From positions 1 to 43,900 of the forward strand of contig CAMOGG010000008.1 of assembly GCA_946614095.1 (NCBI GenBank): a stretch of 43,900 nucleotides of DNA, given 5' to 3'. The notes below the pieces were generated by a model that saw only the letters and a list, made by a program, of their open reading frames with translations, was not told the origin of the DNA and did not search any database. This document shows, one piece after another, positions 32,717 to 41,089 of this stretch. The first letter of the stretch is position 1, and each line of letters starts with the position of its first letter. This stretch comes from an uncultured Caryophanales bacterium. Its GTDB lineage: Bacteria; Bacillota_I; Bacilli_A; RF39; UBA660. Both the position numbers and the translations under genes were made by a program.

Positions 32717-34909
32717 ATGAAAAAGATTATTTTAAAAATAGAAGGAATGAGCTGTAGTGCTTGTCAAAATAGAGTAGAAAAATACTTAAATAAGCAAGAA
32801 GGAGTAACTGCCAGTGTCAATCTTGTTTTAGCAACTGCGTCTGTTGAATATGATGAGACGAAAATTACCATCGAAGACTTAAATCATTTTGTAGAAGAGT
32901 CTGGCTATAAAAGTCTAGGAGAATATAAAGAAGAAAAAGAAACAAAGAAAGATAATCAGAAAATATTATTAATATTATATGCATTTTTAACAATCTTTGT
33001 AATGTATGTTTCTATGGGTCATATGATAGGTCTTCCAGTAATCCCATATCTTAACATGATGAAATATCCAGTAAACTATGGAATATGTTTATTTTTACTA
33101 TCTATCCCATATCTAATATATGGCTTTGATATTTTAAAAAGTGGTATAATAAAAATCATTCACAAAGGTCCAAATATGGATTCTCTTGTTACAATAGGAG
33201 TCTTAGCAAGTCTATTTTATAGTGGAATAAATCTTATTAAAATAATCTTAGGAAATGATAACTTAGTAGAACAATTATATTTTGAATCTGTAACAACCAT
33301 TATCTATTTTATGAAACTAGGTAGATATATTGATCAAAAGTCAAAAGAAAAGACCAAAGAAGCTATTCAAGAATTAGTTCAAATCACGCCCGAAAGTGCT
33401 CTTATCAAAACAAAAAAAGGAGAAAAAGAAAGCACAATTGATGAAGTAAAAGAAGGCGATATCTTAATTTGTAAACCTGGAATGAAGATTGCAGTAGATG
33501 GAACCATTACCTTTGGAAAAACTCATTTAGAAGAAGCGTTTATTACAGGAGAGTCTATCCCAATCAAAAAGAAAATACAAGATAAAGTAATTGCAGGATC
33601 CATAAACATAGATGGCTATATTGAATATCGTGCCGAAAAAATAGGACCCAATTCCACTATCTCAGAAATTGTAAGATTGGTAGTAGAAGCAACCAATACC
33701 AAAGCCCCAATTGGTAAGGTAGCAGATAAAGCAAGTGGCATCTTTGTACCAGGAATTATGATTATATCATTATTAACTTTGATAGGCTATATCTTTTTAA
33801 AACACCCATTCCATGAAGCAATATTATCCGCAGTAACCGTACTAGTAGTAGCCTGCCCTTGTGCTTTAGGACTTGCTACTCCTCTTGCAATCATAGTTAG
33901 TGAAGGAAAGGCAGCCAAAAAAGGAATATTTGTGAAGAGTAGTGAAACCTTAGAAAACGCTCATAAAGTAGATACTATCGTTTTTGATAAAACTGGTACT
34001 CTAACATATGGAAATTTAAAAATATCAAAAGTACAGAATGATTCGTCCTATACAGATAAGGAATTGTTAAAAATCATATCAAGTATAGAAGAATATTCTA
34101 CTCATCCAGTTGCAACAGCTTTTAAAAACTGGAGAAAAGAACATAACGAAAAACTCTTGGAAGTAAAAGATTTCAAGAATGAAACAGGATATGGTTTATC
34201 TGGGATTATTCAAAATAAGCAATATTTATTAGGAAACAATAAACTTATAAAAAAAGAAAAAATAACAAATACCTATCAAGAATTAGAAAAACATCTTACA
34301 AAAAACGGAAATAGTATCATCTATGTAGTAGAAGATAAAAAAGTGATTGCCTTAATAGGAGTGAAAGATATTATTCGAACAAATGCCAAAGAAACGATTC
34401 AAAAGATAAAAAAACAAGGGATTAAGACAGTGATGCTATCAGGAGATAATCAAAAGACTGCTATCCAAATTGCATCCTCTCTAAAGATAGATGAAGTAGT
34501 AGCAGATTGTCTTCCCAAAGAAAAAGAATCTTATTTAAAAGAATTAAAACAAAAGGGACATACAATTATGATGGTAGGCGATGGAATAAATGATGCTCCC
34601 TCTTTAGCAAGTAGTGATATTGGAATATCCATGAATAGTGGAACCGATATTGCAGCAAATTCATCAGATGTATTATTAATGAATGACGACTTAAGTAAAA
34701 TTGTAGAACTAATTCAGATTAGTGAGAAGACTATTAAAATCATTAAAGAAAACTTATTTTGGGCTTTTTTCTACAATTTTTGTATGATACCACTAGCAAT
34801 CGGTATCTTAAAACCATGGAGTATTACTCTAAGCCCAATGATTGCATCCATTTCTATGGTAATTAGTAGCTTAACGGTAATACTAAACTCATTGAGATTA
34901 AGAAAGTAG
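32717..34909 (+). CDS. copA: copper-type P1B heavy-metal ATPase
   Basis: The 730-residue ATPase exports a metal, probably Cu(I). One N-terminal heavy-metal-associated domain carries MSCSAC with Cys13 and Cys16. The TM metal motif CPC is at residues 380-382 in ACPCALGLAT, and the phosphorylated Asp424 is in DKTGTLT. STHPVATA (the HP motif), GDGINDAP and the end ISMVISSLTVILNSLRL place it in the P1B-1 (CopA-like) group. GGTGA precedes the ATG. The usual copper chaperone CopZ and regulators CopY/CsoR are not encoded nearby. The flavodoxin gene 18 bases downstream is probably cotranscribed. Metal specificity is inferred from motifs. Confidence 0.92.
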   Translation: MKKIILKIEGMSCSACQNRVEKYLNKQEGVTASVNLVLATASVEYDETKITIEDLNHFVEESGYKSLGEYKEEKETKKDNQKILLILYAFLTIFVMYVSMGHMIGLPVIPYLNMMKYPVNYGICLFLLSIPYLIYGFDILKSGIIKIIHKGPNMDSLVTIGVLASLFYSGINLIKIILGNDNLVEQLYFESVTTIIYFMKLGRYIDQKSKEKTKEAIQELVQITPESALIKTKKGEKESTIDEVKEGDILICKPGMKIAVDGTITFGKTHLEEAFITGESIPIKKKIQDKVIAGSINIDGYIEYRAEKIGPNSTISEIVRLVVEATNTKAPIGKVADKASGIFVPGIMIISLLTLIGYIFLKHPFHEAILSAVTVLVVACPCALGLATPLAIIVSEGKAAKKGIFVKSSETLENAHKVDTIVFDKTGTLTYGNLKISKVQNDSSYTDKELLKIISSIEEYSTHPVATAFKNWRKEHNEKLLEVKDFKNETGYGLSGIIQNKQYLLGNNKLIKKEKITNTYQELEKHLTKNGNSIIYVVEDKKVIALIGVKDIIRTNAKETIQKIKKQGIKTVMLSGDNQKTAIQIASSLKIDEVVADCLPKEKESYLKELKQKGHTIMMVGDGINDAPSLASSDIGISMNSGTDIAANSSDVLLMNDDLSKIVELIQISEKTIKIIKENLFWAFFYNFCMIPLAIGILKPWSITLSPMIASISMVISSLTVILNSLRLRK

Positions 34910-34927
34910 GGGAAAAAGGAGAAAATT

Positions 34928-35416
34928 ATGAAAACAATAGTAGTATATTATGGGTATGGAGATCATACTAGAATGATTGCAGAAAAGATTCAAAAAGAAT
35001 TATCTTGTGACATCTTAGAAATTAAACCCAAAGTGCCATATTCTACGGATTATCAAACAGTAGTAGCCGAAACAGAAAATAATCTAGAAGAAAGAGATAA
35101 GAGAGAAATTGAAGAGATTAACATCAATATAGAAGAATATGATAAAATAATCATCGGCACACCAGTATGGTGGTATACCATTACTCCACCAATGAGAACA
35201 TTTCTAAATCAAACTGATTTTACTGGTAAGAAAGTATATGCTTTTGCAACCAATGCTGGTTGGTTAGGAGAAACATTCACTGAAATCAAAGAACTAGTAG
35301 GAAACGTAGAAAGTTCTCTAAGTATCAAATTCTCTACAGATTCCAAAGAAAATAAATTAATCACAAAGGAAAAAGAAATTGACGAATGGATAAACCAGAT
35401 AAAAATAGAGAAATAA
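34928..35416 (+). CDS. flavodoxin family protein
   Basis: The 162-residue cytosolic FMN protein has the phosphate loop YYGYGDHTRMIAEKI at residues 7-21, GTPVWWYTITPPMRTFLNQ as the second loop and AFATNAGWLGETFTEIK. The first loop is YYGYGDHT rather than the usual T/S-rich TxTGxT, so FMN phosphate binding may differ. It probably shares a transcript with the Cu-ATPase upstream (18-base gap), an uncommon pairing. A redox role in metal or oxidative stress is inferred only from that context. Confidence 0.85.
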   Translation: MKTIVVYYGYGDHTRMIAEKIQKELSCDILEIKPKVPYSTDYQTVVAETENNLEERDKREIEEININIEEYDKIIIGTPVWWYTITPPMRTFLNQTDFTGKKVYAFATNAGWLGETFTEIKELVGNVESSLSIKFSTDSKENKLITKEKEIDEWINQIKIEK

Positions 35417-35475
35417 AAAAGTTAGAAATAAAGAGAAAAAAATTATGATATAATAAATAATAGGAGGATGATAAA

Positions 35476-36033
35476 ATGAGAAAACAAGTAAAAAATACAG
35501 AAGCTATTTTTCCAATGCCAGTATTGATGGTCGCAACATATAATGAAGATGGAACGATTGACGTCATGAATGCAGCATGGGGAACAATGCTACAAAGAAA
35601 CCAAATAATTCTAAACCTAACAGGAACTCATAAAACAGTAAAAAATATTCGTGCAAATAAAGCATTCACAGTAAGTATAGCTGATACAAAAAACATGAAA
35701 GCAGCAGATTATTTTGGAATTACATCTGGAAATGATACCCATAATAAATTTGAAAAAAGTGGTCTAACCGCAACCCCAAGTGAACTTGTGAGAGCTCCAA
35801 TCATTAATGAATTTCCAATTTGTATGGAATGTGAATTAATAGAAAATGGAAGTAATTGGGGAATTGTTGGAAGAGTAGTTGGAGTATCTGCATTAGAAGA
35901 AGTAATGAGAGAAGACAATGTTGATATTTCTAAATTAAAAGCCATCAGTTTTGATCCATTTACTCATGGCTATTATGAAATTGGTCCAAGAGTTGGAAAT
36001 GCTTTTAAAGATGGATTAGAATTAAAAAAATAA
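35476..36033 (+). CDS. flavin reductase family protein
   Basis: The 185-residue cytosolic protein has the split-barrel FMN-binding fold of flavin reductases: FPMPVLMVATYNEDGTIDVMNAAWGTML, LTGTHKTVKNI, FTVSIAD, DYFGITSGNDTHNKFEKSGL, then CMECELIENG. It reduces or binds FMN and supplies reduced flavin to partner enzymes or acts as an iron-flavin reductase. An AGGAGG precedes the ATG, with an extended -10-like TGATATAAT (35447-35455) upstream, so it may have its own promoter. A terminator follows at 36104. Confidence 0.9.
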   Translation: MRKQVKNTEAIFPMPVLMVATYNEDGTIDVMNAAWGTMLQRNQIILNLTGTHKTVKNIRANKAFTVSIADTKNMKAADYFGITSGNDTHNKFEKSGLTATPSELVRAPIINEFPICMECELIENGSNWGIVGRVVGVSALEEVMREDNVDISKLKAISFDPFTHGYYEIGPRVGNAFKDGLELKK

Positions 36034-36103
36034 TTTTTTAATTTTCATTTAGGAAAGTATGGTAATGATTCTTTCTCTACACACCTCATTACATACTGGA
36101 CTA

Positions 36104-36131
36104 AAGTAGATAGAAATATCTACTTTTTTTT
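36104..36131 (+). terminator. intrinsic terminator overlapping next promoter
   Basis: AAGTAGATA and TATCTACTT form a 9-bp stem with a GAAA loop and eight T residues. Confidence 0.85.
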
Positions 36132-36139
36132 GGTATAAT
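36131..36139 (+). promoter_or_regulatory. extended -10 promoter of flavoprotein gene
   Basis: TGGTATAAT is a perfect extended -10 element at the last T of the upstream terminator. The start codon lies only 22 bases beyond it. Confidence 0.55.
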
Positions 36140-36161
36140 AAAGCAAGAAAGAAGGATAGGT

Positions 36162-36782
36162 ATGAAAGTATTATTAATCAATGGAAGTGCCCATAAGAAT
36201 GGTTGTACTGAAAGAGCATTAAAAGAAGTAAAAGATACTTTAGAAAAAGAAGAAATAGAAACGGAACTAATTCAAATAGGACAAAAAGACATCAGAGGAT
36301 GTATTGCTTGTGGGAAATGTAGAGAACTAGGTCATTGTGTATTTGATGATATAGTAAATGAAATAGCCCCTAAATTTGAAGAAGCCAATGGAATTGTAAT
36401 TGGAACTCCAACATATTACGCAGGATCAAATGGAACTTTGATATCTTTTTTAGATAGACTTTTTTATAGTACTCATTTTGATAAAACTATGAAGTTAGGA
36501 GCAAGCGTCATCTCATCGAGACGAGCAGGATCAACTTCAGCATTTGATGAAATCAATAAGTATTTTACGATTAGTAGTATGCCTATTGTATCCAGTACTT
36601 ATTGGAATGAAGTGCATGGTTTTACAGAAAGTGATGTAGAAAAAGATAAAGAAGGACTACAAACAATGAGAAATTTAGGTAAAAATATGGCATTCTTAAT
36701 GAAAGCCATTCAAAGTCAAAAAGAAAAAATACCAGAACAAGAACATACAATATTTACTAGTTTTCCAGATGGATTAAAGTAG
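36162..36782 (+). CDS. flavodoxin family / NADPH-dependent FMN reductase-like protein
   Basis: The 206-residue protein has LINGSAHKNGCTERAL as the flavin loop, CIACGKCRELGHCVFDD with four cysteines in the iron-sulfur-flavoprotein-type loop, GTPTYYAGSNGTLISFLDRLFYS and SRRAGSTSAFDEIN. It closely resembles the protein at 24276 in its arrangement. It acts in the cytosol, probably as an NAD(P)H:FMN oxidoreductase. The next gene starts eight bases after the stop with its own AGGAG, so an operon of at least three genes follows. Confidence 0.88.
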   Translation: MKVLLINGSAHKNGCTERALKEVKDTLEKEEIETELIQIGQKDIRGCIACGKCRELGHCVFDDIVNEIAPKFEEANGIVIGTPTYYAGSNGTLISFLDRLFYSTHFDKTMKLGASVISSRRAGSTSAFDEINKYFTISSMPIVSSTYWNEVHGFTESDVEKDKEGLQTMRNLGKNMAFLMKAIQSQKEKIPEQEHTIFTSFPDGLK

Positions 36783-36790
36783 GAGAAATT

Positions 36791-37018
36791 ATGAAAGAAG
36801 ATATCATAGGAATAAGAACACTACTAATGATATTTGGATTTCTATTAATATTAGTAGGAACATATTTTTATACAGGTCATAAAAATGAATTGTTGTTTGG
36901 ACGAGCCCAAGTAAGTATGAAAAATATTACAAAAAAAGAGTTAAAAAAAATTGGAAAAATTATTATCATAATTGGAGGAATCTTACTAGGAATAGGAATC
37001 ATTCTATTATGGATATAG
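36791..37018 (+). CDS. small two-TM membrane protein
   Basis: The 75-residue protein has two hydrophobic helices (about residues 10-28 and 55-73) joined by a basic loop (SMKNITKKELKKIGK). The length and two-helix shape are typical of small uncharacterised membrane proteins, and no family is recognised. AGGAG lies upstream of the ATG. It shares an operon with the flavoprotein before it and the zinc-ribbon protein 16 bases after it. Confidence 0.75.
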   Translation: MKEDIIGIRTLLMIFGFLLILVGTYFYTGHKNELLFGRAQVSMKNITKKELKKIGKIIIIIGGILLGIGIILLWI

Positions 37019-37034
37019 AGAGAAGAAATAATAA

Positions 37035-37463
37035 ATGAAATTTTGTCCAGAGTGTGGATCAATGATGGAAGGAAAAGAAATTTGTGAATGTGGCTACGAA
37101 GTAGCAACCGGTAAAGTAGTGGAAGAAATTAGAAAGAAGCATATAGAAAAGCAAGAAAGTTTTGCCAAAGAACCTACTACCTTAAATAATAATATTTATG
37201 TAGATGAAATACCAAAAAACTTACCACCAATTTCTACAATGAATGAAGATGGAGTTGTGGTAATACAAGCCATTCATCAAATAGTAGCAGACTCTTTTGG
37301 ACTACTTGGTTCAAACTTAGAAAACAACTTATACCAACTATTCAAAAATAATAATATGTCAAAAGAAACATTCAATAAAGTCTTACAAGGAATTCTAGAT
37401 AAAAAAATAGAAGAACAAATAAAAAATGTAATGGAAAAAATAGAAGTAAGTGAAAAAGAATAG
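37035..37463 (+). CDS. zinc-ribbon protein, unknown
   Basis: The 142-residue soluble protein has a zinc ribbon at residues 4-21 (CPECG...CECGYE) followed by a linker and a mainly helical C-terminal domain. That domain contains IQAIHQIVADSFGLLGSNLENNLYQLF and NVMEKIEVSEKE. The start of the ribbon resembles the archaeal/TFS 'CPECGS' type of ribbon found in many small regulators. Function is unknown. It is last in the operon, followed by a terminator. Confidence 0.75.
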   Translation: MKFCPECGSMMEGKEICECGYEVATGKVVEEIRKKHIEKQESFAKEPTTLNNNIYVDEIPKNLPPISTMNEDGVVVIQAIHQIVADSFGLLGSNLENNLYQLFKNNNMSKETFNKVLQGILDKKIEEQIKNVMEKIEVSEKE

Positions 37464-37483
37464 AAAACTATTCTTTTTTTAAT
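37457..37483 (+). terminator. intrinsic terminator
   Basis: AGAATAG and CTATTCT form a 7-bp stem with an AAAA loop and a run of T, overlapping the stop codon. Confidence 0.8.
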
Positions 37484-37578
37484 GTTCTTTTAATTTTTCT
37501 ATTCTAAAATGATAATCATGAAAGGAAAAAGTCCTTCATAAAACAAGGAAGGAACATGCTTTTCAAAAAACCGAGTCA

Positions 37579-37608
37579 TTGTTTCAGATAAAGAAAATAT
37601 GCTATAAT
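37579..37608 (+). promoter_or_regulatory. promoter of VTC-DUF4956 operon
   Basis: TTGTTT (37579-37584), 18 bases, TATAAT (37603-37608) with TGC just before it (extended -10). The rest of the 37483-37646 gap shows only a short AAGGA/TCCTT hairpin. Confidence 0.55.
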
Positions 37609-37646
37609 GAGAAGAGCATAATCCGATATAGAAAGTAGGTGAGTAC

Positions 37647-38345
37647 ATGAAAAAATATCGGAATGAATGGAAATATCGTCTAACAAATCAAGAACTAGGA
37701 TTATTAAATTCCAGAATATCTCAAGTATTAGAATTAGATTCTCATACTCCAAAAGAAGGAAAATATATCATTCATTCCCTATACTTTGATGATTATAAAG
37801 ATTCTGGTATCTATTCAACAGACGCAGGTTTATCAAAACGCTTTAAATGGAGAATTCGCTATTATAACGACAAATTAGATTATATAGTTTTAGAAAGAAA
37901 AGAAAAAAAAGAAAGTAGATGTCATAAAAAAAGTTGTCGTCTAACAAGAGAAGAATACGAAAAAATAGTCTCTAGTAATATCATAGAACTAGTCTATGAT
38001 ACCAAAAAAAAATTAATTGGTGAACTAGCAAGAGATATGCTTATTTATGATTATAAGCCAAAAGTGATCATCGATTATGAAAGAATTGCTTATGTAGAAG
38101 AAGTAACCAATATACGAGTGACTTTTGATATGAAAATATCAGCATCATACGAATTAGAACACTTCTTAGATGGAAGTTATACAAAATATTATATTAATCC
38201 AAGTGGAGTAAATATCTTAGAAGTAAAATTTGATGACATCCTACCATCTTATATTAGAAATATTGTAGAGTCCCATAACTTTCAACAAACATCTTTTTCA
38301 AAATATTACTATGGTAGAAAAATTATTGATTCATATATGAGATAG
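37647..38345 (+). CDS. VTC-domain (polyphosphate polymerase-like) protein
   Basis: The 232-residue cytosolic VTC-domain protein belongs to the CYTH-like triphosphate-tunnel fold. Characteristic segments are the start RNEWKYRLT, SLYFDDYKDSGIYS, KRFKWRIRYYN, DYIVLERKEKKESRCHKK and VIIDYERIAYVE. These supply the basic and acidic residues lining the tunnel. Eukaryotic VTC makes polyphosphate from ATP; bacterial members are mostly uncharacterised. It starts with ATG after AGGTGA. DUF4956, CotH-like and carbohydrate-binding genes follow, an association seen repeatedly in Firmicutes. Confidence 0.88.
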   Translation: MKKYRNEWKYRLTNQELGLLNSRISQVLELDSHTPKEGKYIIHSLYFDDYKDSGIYSTDAGLSKRFKWRIRYYNDKLDYIVLERKEKKESRCHKKSCRLTREEYEKIVSSNIIELVYDTKKKLIGELARDMLIYDYKPKVIIDYERIAYVEEVTNIRVTFDMKISASYELEHFLDGSYTKYYINPSGVNILEVKFDDILPSYIRNIVESHNFQQTSFSKYYYGRKIIDSYMR

Positions 38346-38355
38346 GAGAGAGAAA

Positions 38356-39018
38356 ATGATAGAATTATTTGAAAATATTATAAATGTATACTCAAATGAG
38401 AGTATCACAACACTAACCATATTATCCGTATTATTCATGGTTTTATTTTTAGCCATTTATGAGTTCTTTGTATATCGATTTGTATCCCATAGATCATTCT
38501 ATAACAAATCATTTAATATTACGATAACCATATTACCATTCTTTATATCAACCATTATATTATGTCTACAATCGAATATTATCATTACATTAGGTACAAT
38601 AGGAGCATTAGCAATTATCCGTTTTCGAACAGCTGTAAAGGATCCAACCGATATGCTATATCTCTTATGGAGTGTCTATATTGGCATTGTCTGTGGTTGT
38701 CAATTATTTGAAGTAGGAGTATTAACTTCTATTCTTGTAACGATTGTTTTAATAGTACTAGAACATGTAAAATTTGGAAAATTACCACTAATATTAATCT
38801 TACATAGTGAAAAAGATATTGAAAAAGAATTAAAAGAATTATTCTTAAACCAAAAAATCAAAAATCGTTTTAAATCTAGAAATTATACCTCAAAAGGATA
38901 TGACTATGCTATAGAATTAACAGTAAAAGATATAGAAGGATTAAAAGAAGAATTATCAAATAATCATAAAATTAGTAAATATTCTATGATTGAATATGAT
39001 GCAGATGACATTGTCTAA
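38356..39018 (+). CDS. DUF4956 family membrane protein
   Basis: The 220-residue protein has four TM helices in the first ~140 residues, including the conserved TLGTIGALAIIRFRTAVKDPTDMLYLLW motif (given in part), the DUF4956 signature. The soluble C-terminal domain of about 80 residues ends in KYSMIEYDADDIV and is cytosolic by inference. Its usual neighbour is a VTC protein, as here, with ten bases between them. DUF4956 proteins probably act with the VTC enzyme in the membrane, but no biochemical role is established. Confidence 0.88.
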   Translation: MIELFENIINVYSNESITTLTILSVLFMVLFLAIYEFFVYRFVSHRSFYNKSFNITITILPFFISTIILCLQSNIIITLGTIGALAIIRFRTAVKDPTDMLYLLWSVYIGIVCGCQLFEVGVLTSILVTIVLIVLEHVKFGKLPLILILHSEKDIEKELKELFLNQKIKNRFKSRNYTSKGYDYAIELTVKDIEGLKEELSNNHKISKYSMIEYDADDIV

Positions 39019-39781
39019 TAGAAAAAGATATCTTCTTCTAGGAATAATCCTATTTCTTACAATCTCTACGATAGAAATCTTATTCTTTTTATCAAAAAAT
39101 AGTAAATATCAAAATCTAGTGATTTCCAATAAAAAGTGGAATAAAATTATAAAAAGTAGAGAAGAAAGCAGTAAATTACAATTTCAAAATATTAAATTTA
39201 ATGATTATAATCTAATCATAGATGAAGAAGATAGTATAATTTATTATTCAATAATTAATTCTTCTACAAAGTATAATCCTTCCATACAATATAAACCAAA
39301 TCATAAGAAAATAAAAATAGCAATCAATCAAGAAATAACGGATTTTACATTAGAAAAAACAAATATTTTAAAAATCATGATTTATGATAATCATACTTAT
39401 CATATTTATTCTCTTGTTGTAACAAATTATCCAATCTTAAGTATAGAAAAAGAACAAAACGATAACCAAGGGAAGATAGATATAGATTTAGAATTGTTTG
39501 ATAATCATGTGGATTCCTCACAAAGATTACTAAAATCAAAAGGAAAGTTAAAAATAATAAAGAATCATCAAGAATATCGTTTTTCATTAATAAAAGAATC
39601 TTTAGGACATAATGATAGAGAAAACCATATTTCAATGTTTGGAATGGCGAAACAAGATGAATATACGATTCGAAAAACCATAAACCAAGTAGATAATGAA
39701 CGATACATACAATTATTTATTAATCAAAAATACATGGGAGTCTATCAATTAGAGCCCAAAGAAGAAAGGAGAGTAAGATAA
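39005..39781 (+). CDS. degenerate CotH-like membrane-anchored protein
   Basis: The protein of about 258 residues has an N-terminal signal anchor (about 8-28). A beta-rich extracytoplasmic region follows with YPILSIEKEQNDNQ (compare the LPV(V/I)SI(E/K) opening of CotH domains), KSKGKLKIIKNHQEYRFSL, SMFGMAKQDEYTI and LFINQKYMGVYQLEPK (compare fN(G)xYxGvYxLxE). These are in CotH order but short, and the Asp/Glu residues of the CotH kinase active site are not recognisable. It is probably a non-catalytic relative or decayed form. The start is ambiguous: ATG 39005 lies inside the upstream gene and lacks a good ribosome-binding site. Confidence 0.65.
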   Translation: MTLSNRKRYLLLGIILFLTISTIEILFFLSKNSKYQNLVISNKKWNKIIKSREESSKLQFQNIKFNDYNLIIDEEDSIIYYSIINSSTKYNPSIQYKPNHKKIKIAINQEITDFTLEKTNILKIMIYDNHTYHIYSLVVTNYPILSIEKEQNDNQGKIDIDLELFDNHVDSSQRLLKSKGKLKIIKNHQEYRFSLIKESLGHNDRENHISMFGMAKQDEYTIRKTINQVDNERYIQLFINQKYMGVYQLEPKEERRVR

Positions 39782-41089
39782 TTGAAAAAGAAAAAGATAA
39801 TCATAGCAGTGATAGGAATTGTTGCTGTGATAGCAATAGGAATATGTTTTATCATTGCCTTAAATAATCATGAATCAGGAAGTACTACTTCTACTAAGAA
39901 AAAAGCAACGAATACAAATGCAAGAATAATTACAGAAGGAGGTACTTATGATATTACAGGAAATAGTGAAAGTATTGTGATTAATACAACAGAAAGTGTT
40001 GAATTAAAACTAAATAATGCAACAATTACAAGTAATGATGGACCAGCTATCAACATAGAGAAAGCTGACGATGTAAGTATTGTTATAACAGGAGAAAACA
40101 CCATTACTGCAACGACAACAGAAGATCTAGAAGGAGCAATCTTTTCAACAGAAGACTTAACACTATCAGGAGATGGTAGTGTAACCATCACTTCCAATTA
40201 TGATGGTATTGTTTCAAAAGATAGTTTAACAATTCAAAGTGGTACTTATACAATAAAAACAGAAGATGATGGAATCAAAGGAAAAGATGAAGTAATTATC
40301 GAAAATGGAGAATTTAATATTACAGCAGGAGGAGATGGAATTCAGTCAACCAATACCGAAGAAAGCGATAAAGGAACCATTACTATACAAGATGGTACTT
40401 TCAAGATTAATAGTGTAGGAGATGGAATACAAGCTGTAACAGCATTAAGTATCAAAGATGGAAACTTTACGATAAAAACGACAGGTGATACAACATCTAC
40501 ATCTGCTAAAGGAATAAAGTCAGATACATCTATCGTAATAGAGAAAGGAACCTATGATATAAATACAACAGATGATGGGATTCATTCCAATAATACAATA
40601 ACCATTAATAATGGTGAAATAACAATCAATAGTAAAGATGATGCTATTCATGCAGATGGTCAAGTAGAAATCAATAATGGTACATTAAATTTAGATGCTG
40701 CCGAAGGAATAGAGGCAACATTTGTAAAAATCAATGACGGAACTATTCAAATCAATGCATCAGATGATGGTATCAATGCTGGAAATAAATCCAAAGATTA
40801 TACCACAACAGTAGAAATCAATGGTGGTACAGTAACTATTAAAATGGGTGCAGGAGATACAGATGGAATTGATTCCAATGGTAATTTATATATTAATGGA
40901 GGAACGATAAACATTACCGCAAATTCTCCATTCGATTATGATGGAGAAGGAAAAATATCTGGTGGAACATTAATCGTAAATGGTACAGAAACCACTCAAC
41001 TTACGAATCAAATGATGGGTGGTGGAGGAAGAGGTGGACAAGCACCAAACCAAAATGAAAGACCAAATAGAGGATATGGTATGAGATGA
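39782..41089 (+). CDS. carbohydrate-binding-domain (DUF4353-type) beta-helix protein
   Basis: The 435-residue protein has a TTG start after AAGGAGAG, a signal anchor (about residues 5-27) and a Thr/Ser-rich linker. A long right-handed beta-helix of repeated short turns follows, in which phrases such as GTYTIKTEDDGIKG, GEFNITAGGDGIQS, GTYDINTTDDGIHS and DDAIHADGQVEINNGTL recur every 20-25 residues. This is the DUF4353 'carbohydrate-binding domain-containing' family. The C-terminus is Gly/Met/Asn-rich. It is anchored outside the cell and may bind polysaccharide. The gene follows the CotH-like gene directly and belongs to the VTC cluster. Confidence 0.88.
   Translation: MKKKKIIIAVIGIVAVIAIGICFIIALNNHESGSTTSTKKKATNTNARIITEGGTYDITGNSESIVINTTESVELKLNNATITSNDGPAINIEKADDVSIVITGENTITATTTEDLEGAIFSTEDLTLSGDGSVTITSNYDGIVSKDSLTIQSGTYTIKTEDDGIKGKDEVIIENGEFNITAGGDGIQSTNTEESDKGTITIQDGTFKINSVGDGIQAVTALSIKDGNFTIKTTGDTTSTSAKGIKSDTSIVIEKGTYDINTTDDGIHSNNTITINNGEITINSKDDAIHADGQVEINNGTLNLDAAEGIEATFVKINDGTIQINASDDGINAGNKSKDYTTTVEINGGTVTIKMGAGDTDGIDSNGNLYINGGTINITANSPFDYDGEGKISGGTLIVNGTETTQLTNQMMGGGGRGGQAPNQNERPNRGYGMR

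Noticed and set aside
37483-37646. Possible small minus-strand ORF (about 26 residues, MTRFFEKHV...) in the gap before the VTC gene
   Set aside because: No ribosome-binding site and it overlaps the VTC promoter. Only a short AAGGA/TCCTT hairpin is seen, so it was not called.
39900-41000. Repeated DNA motifs in the beta-helix gene as minisatellite
   Set aside because: The repetition follows beta-helix turns with degenerate codons; no exact DNA repeat unit.
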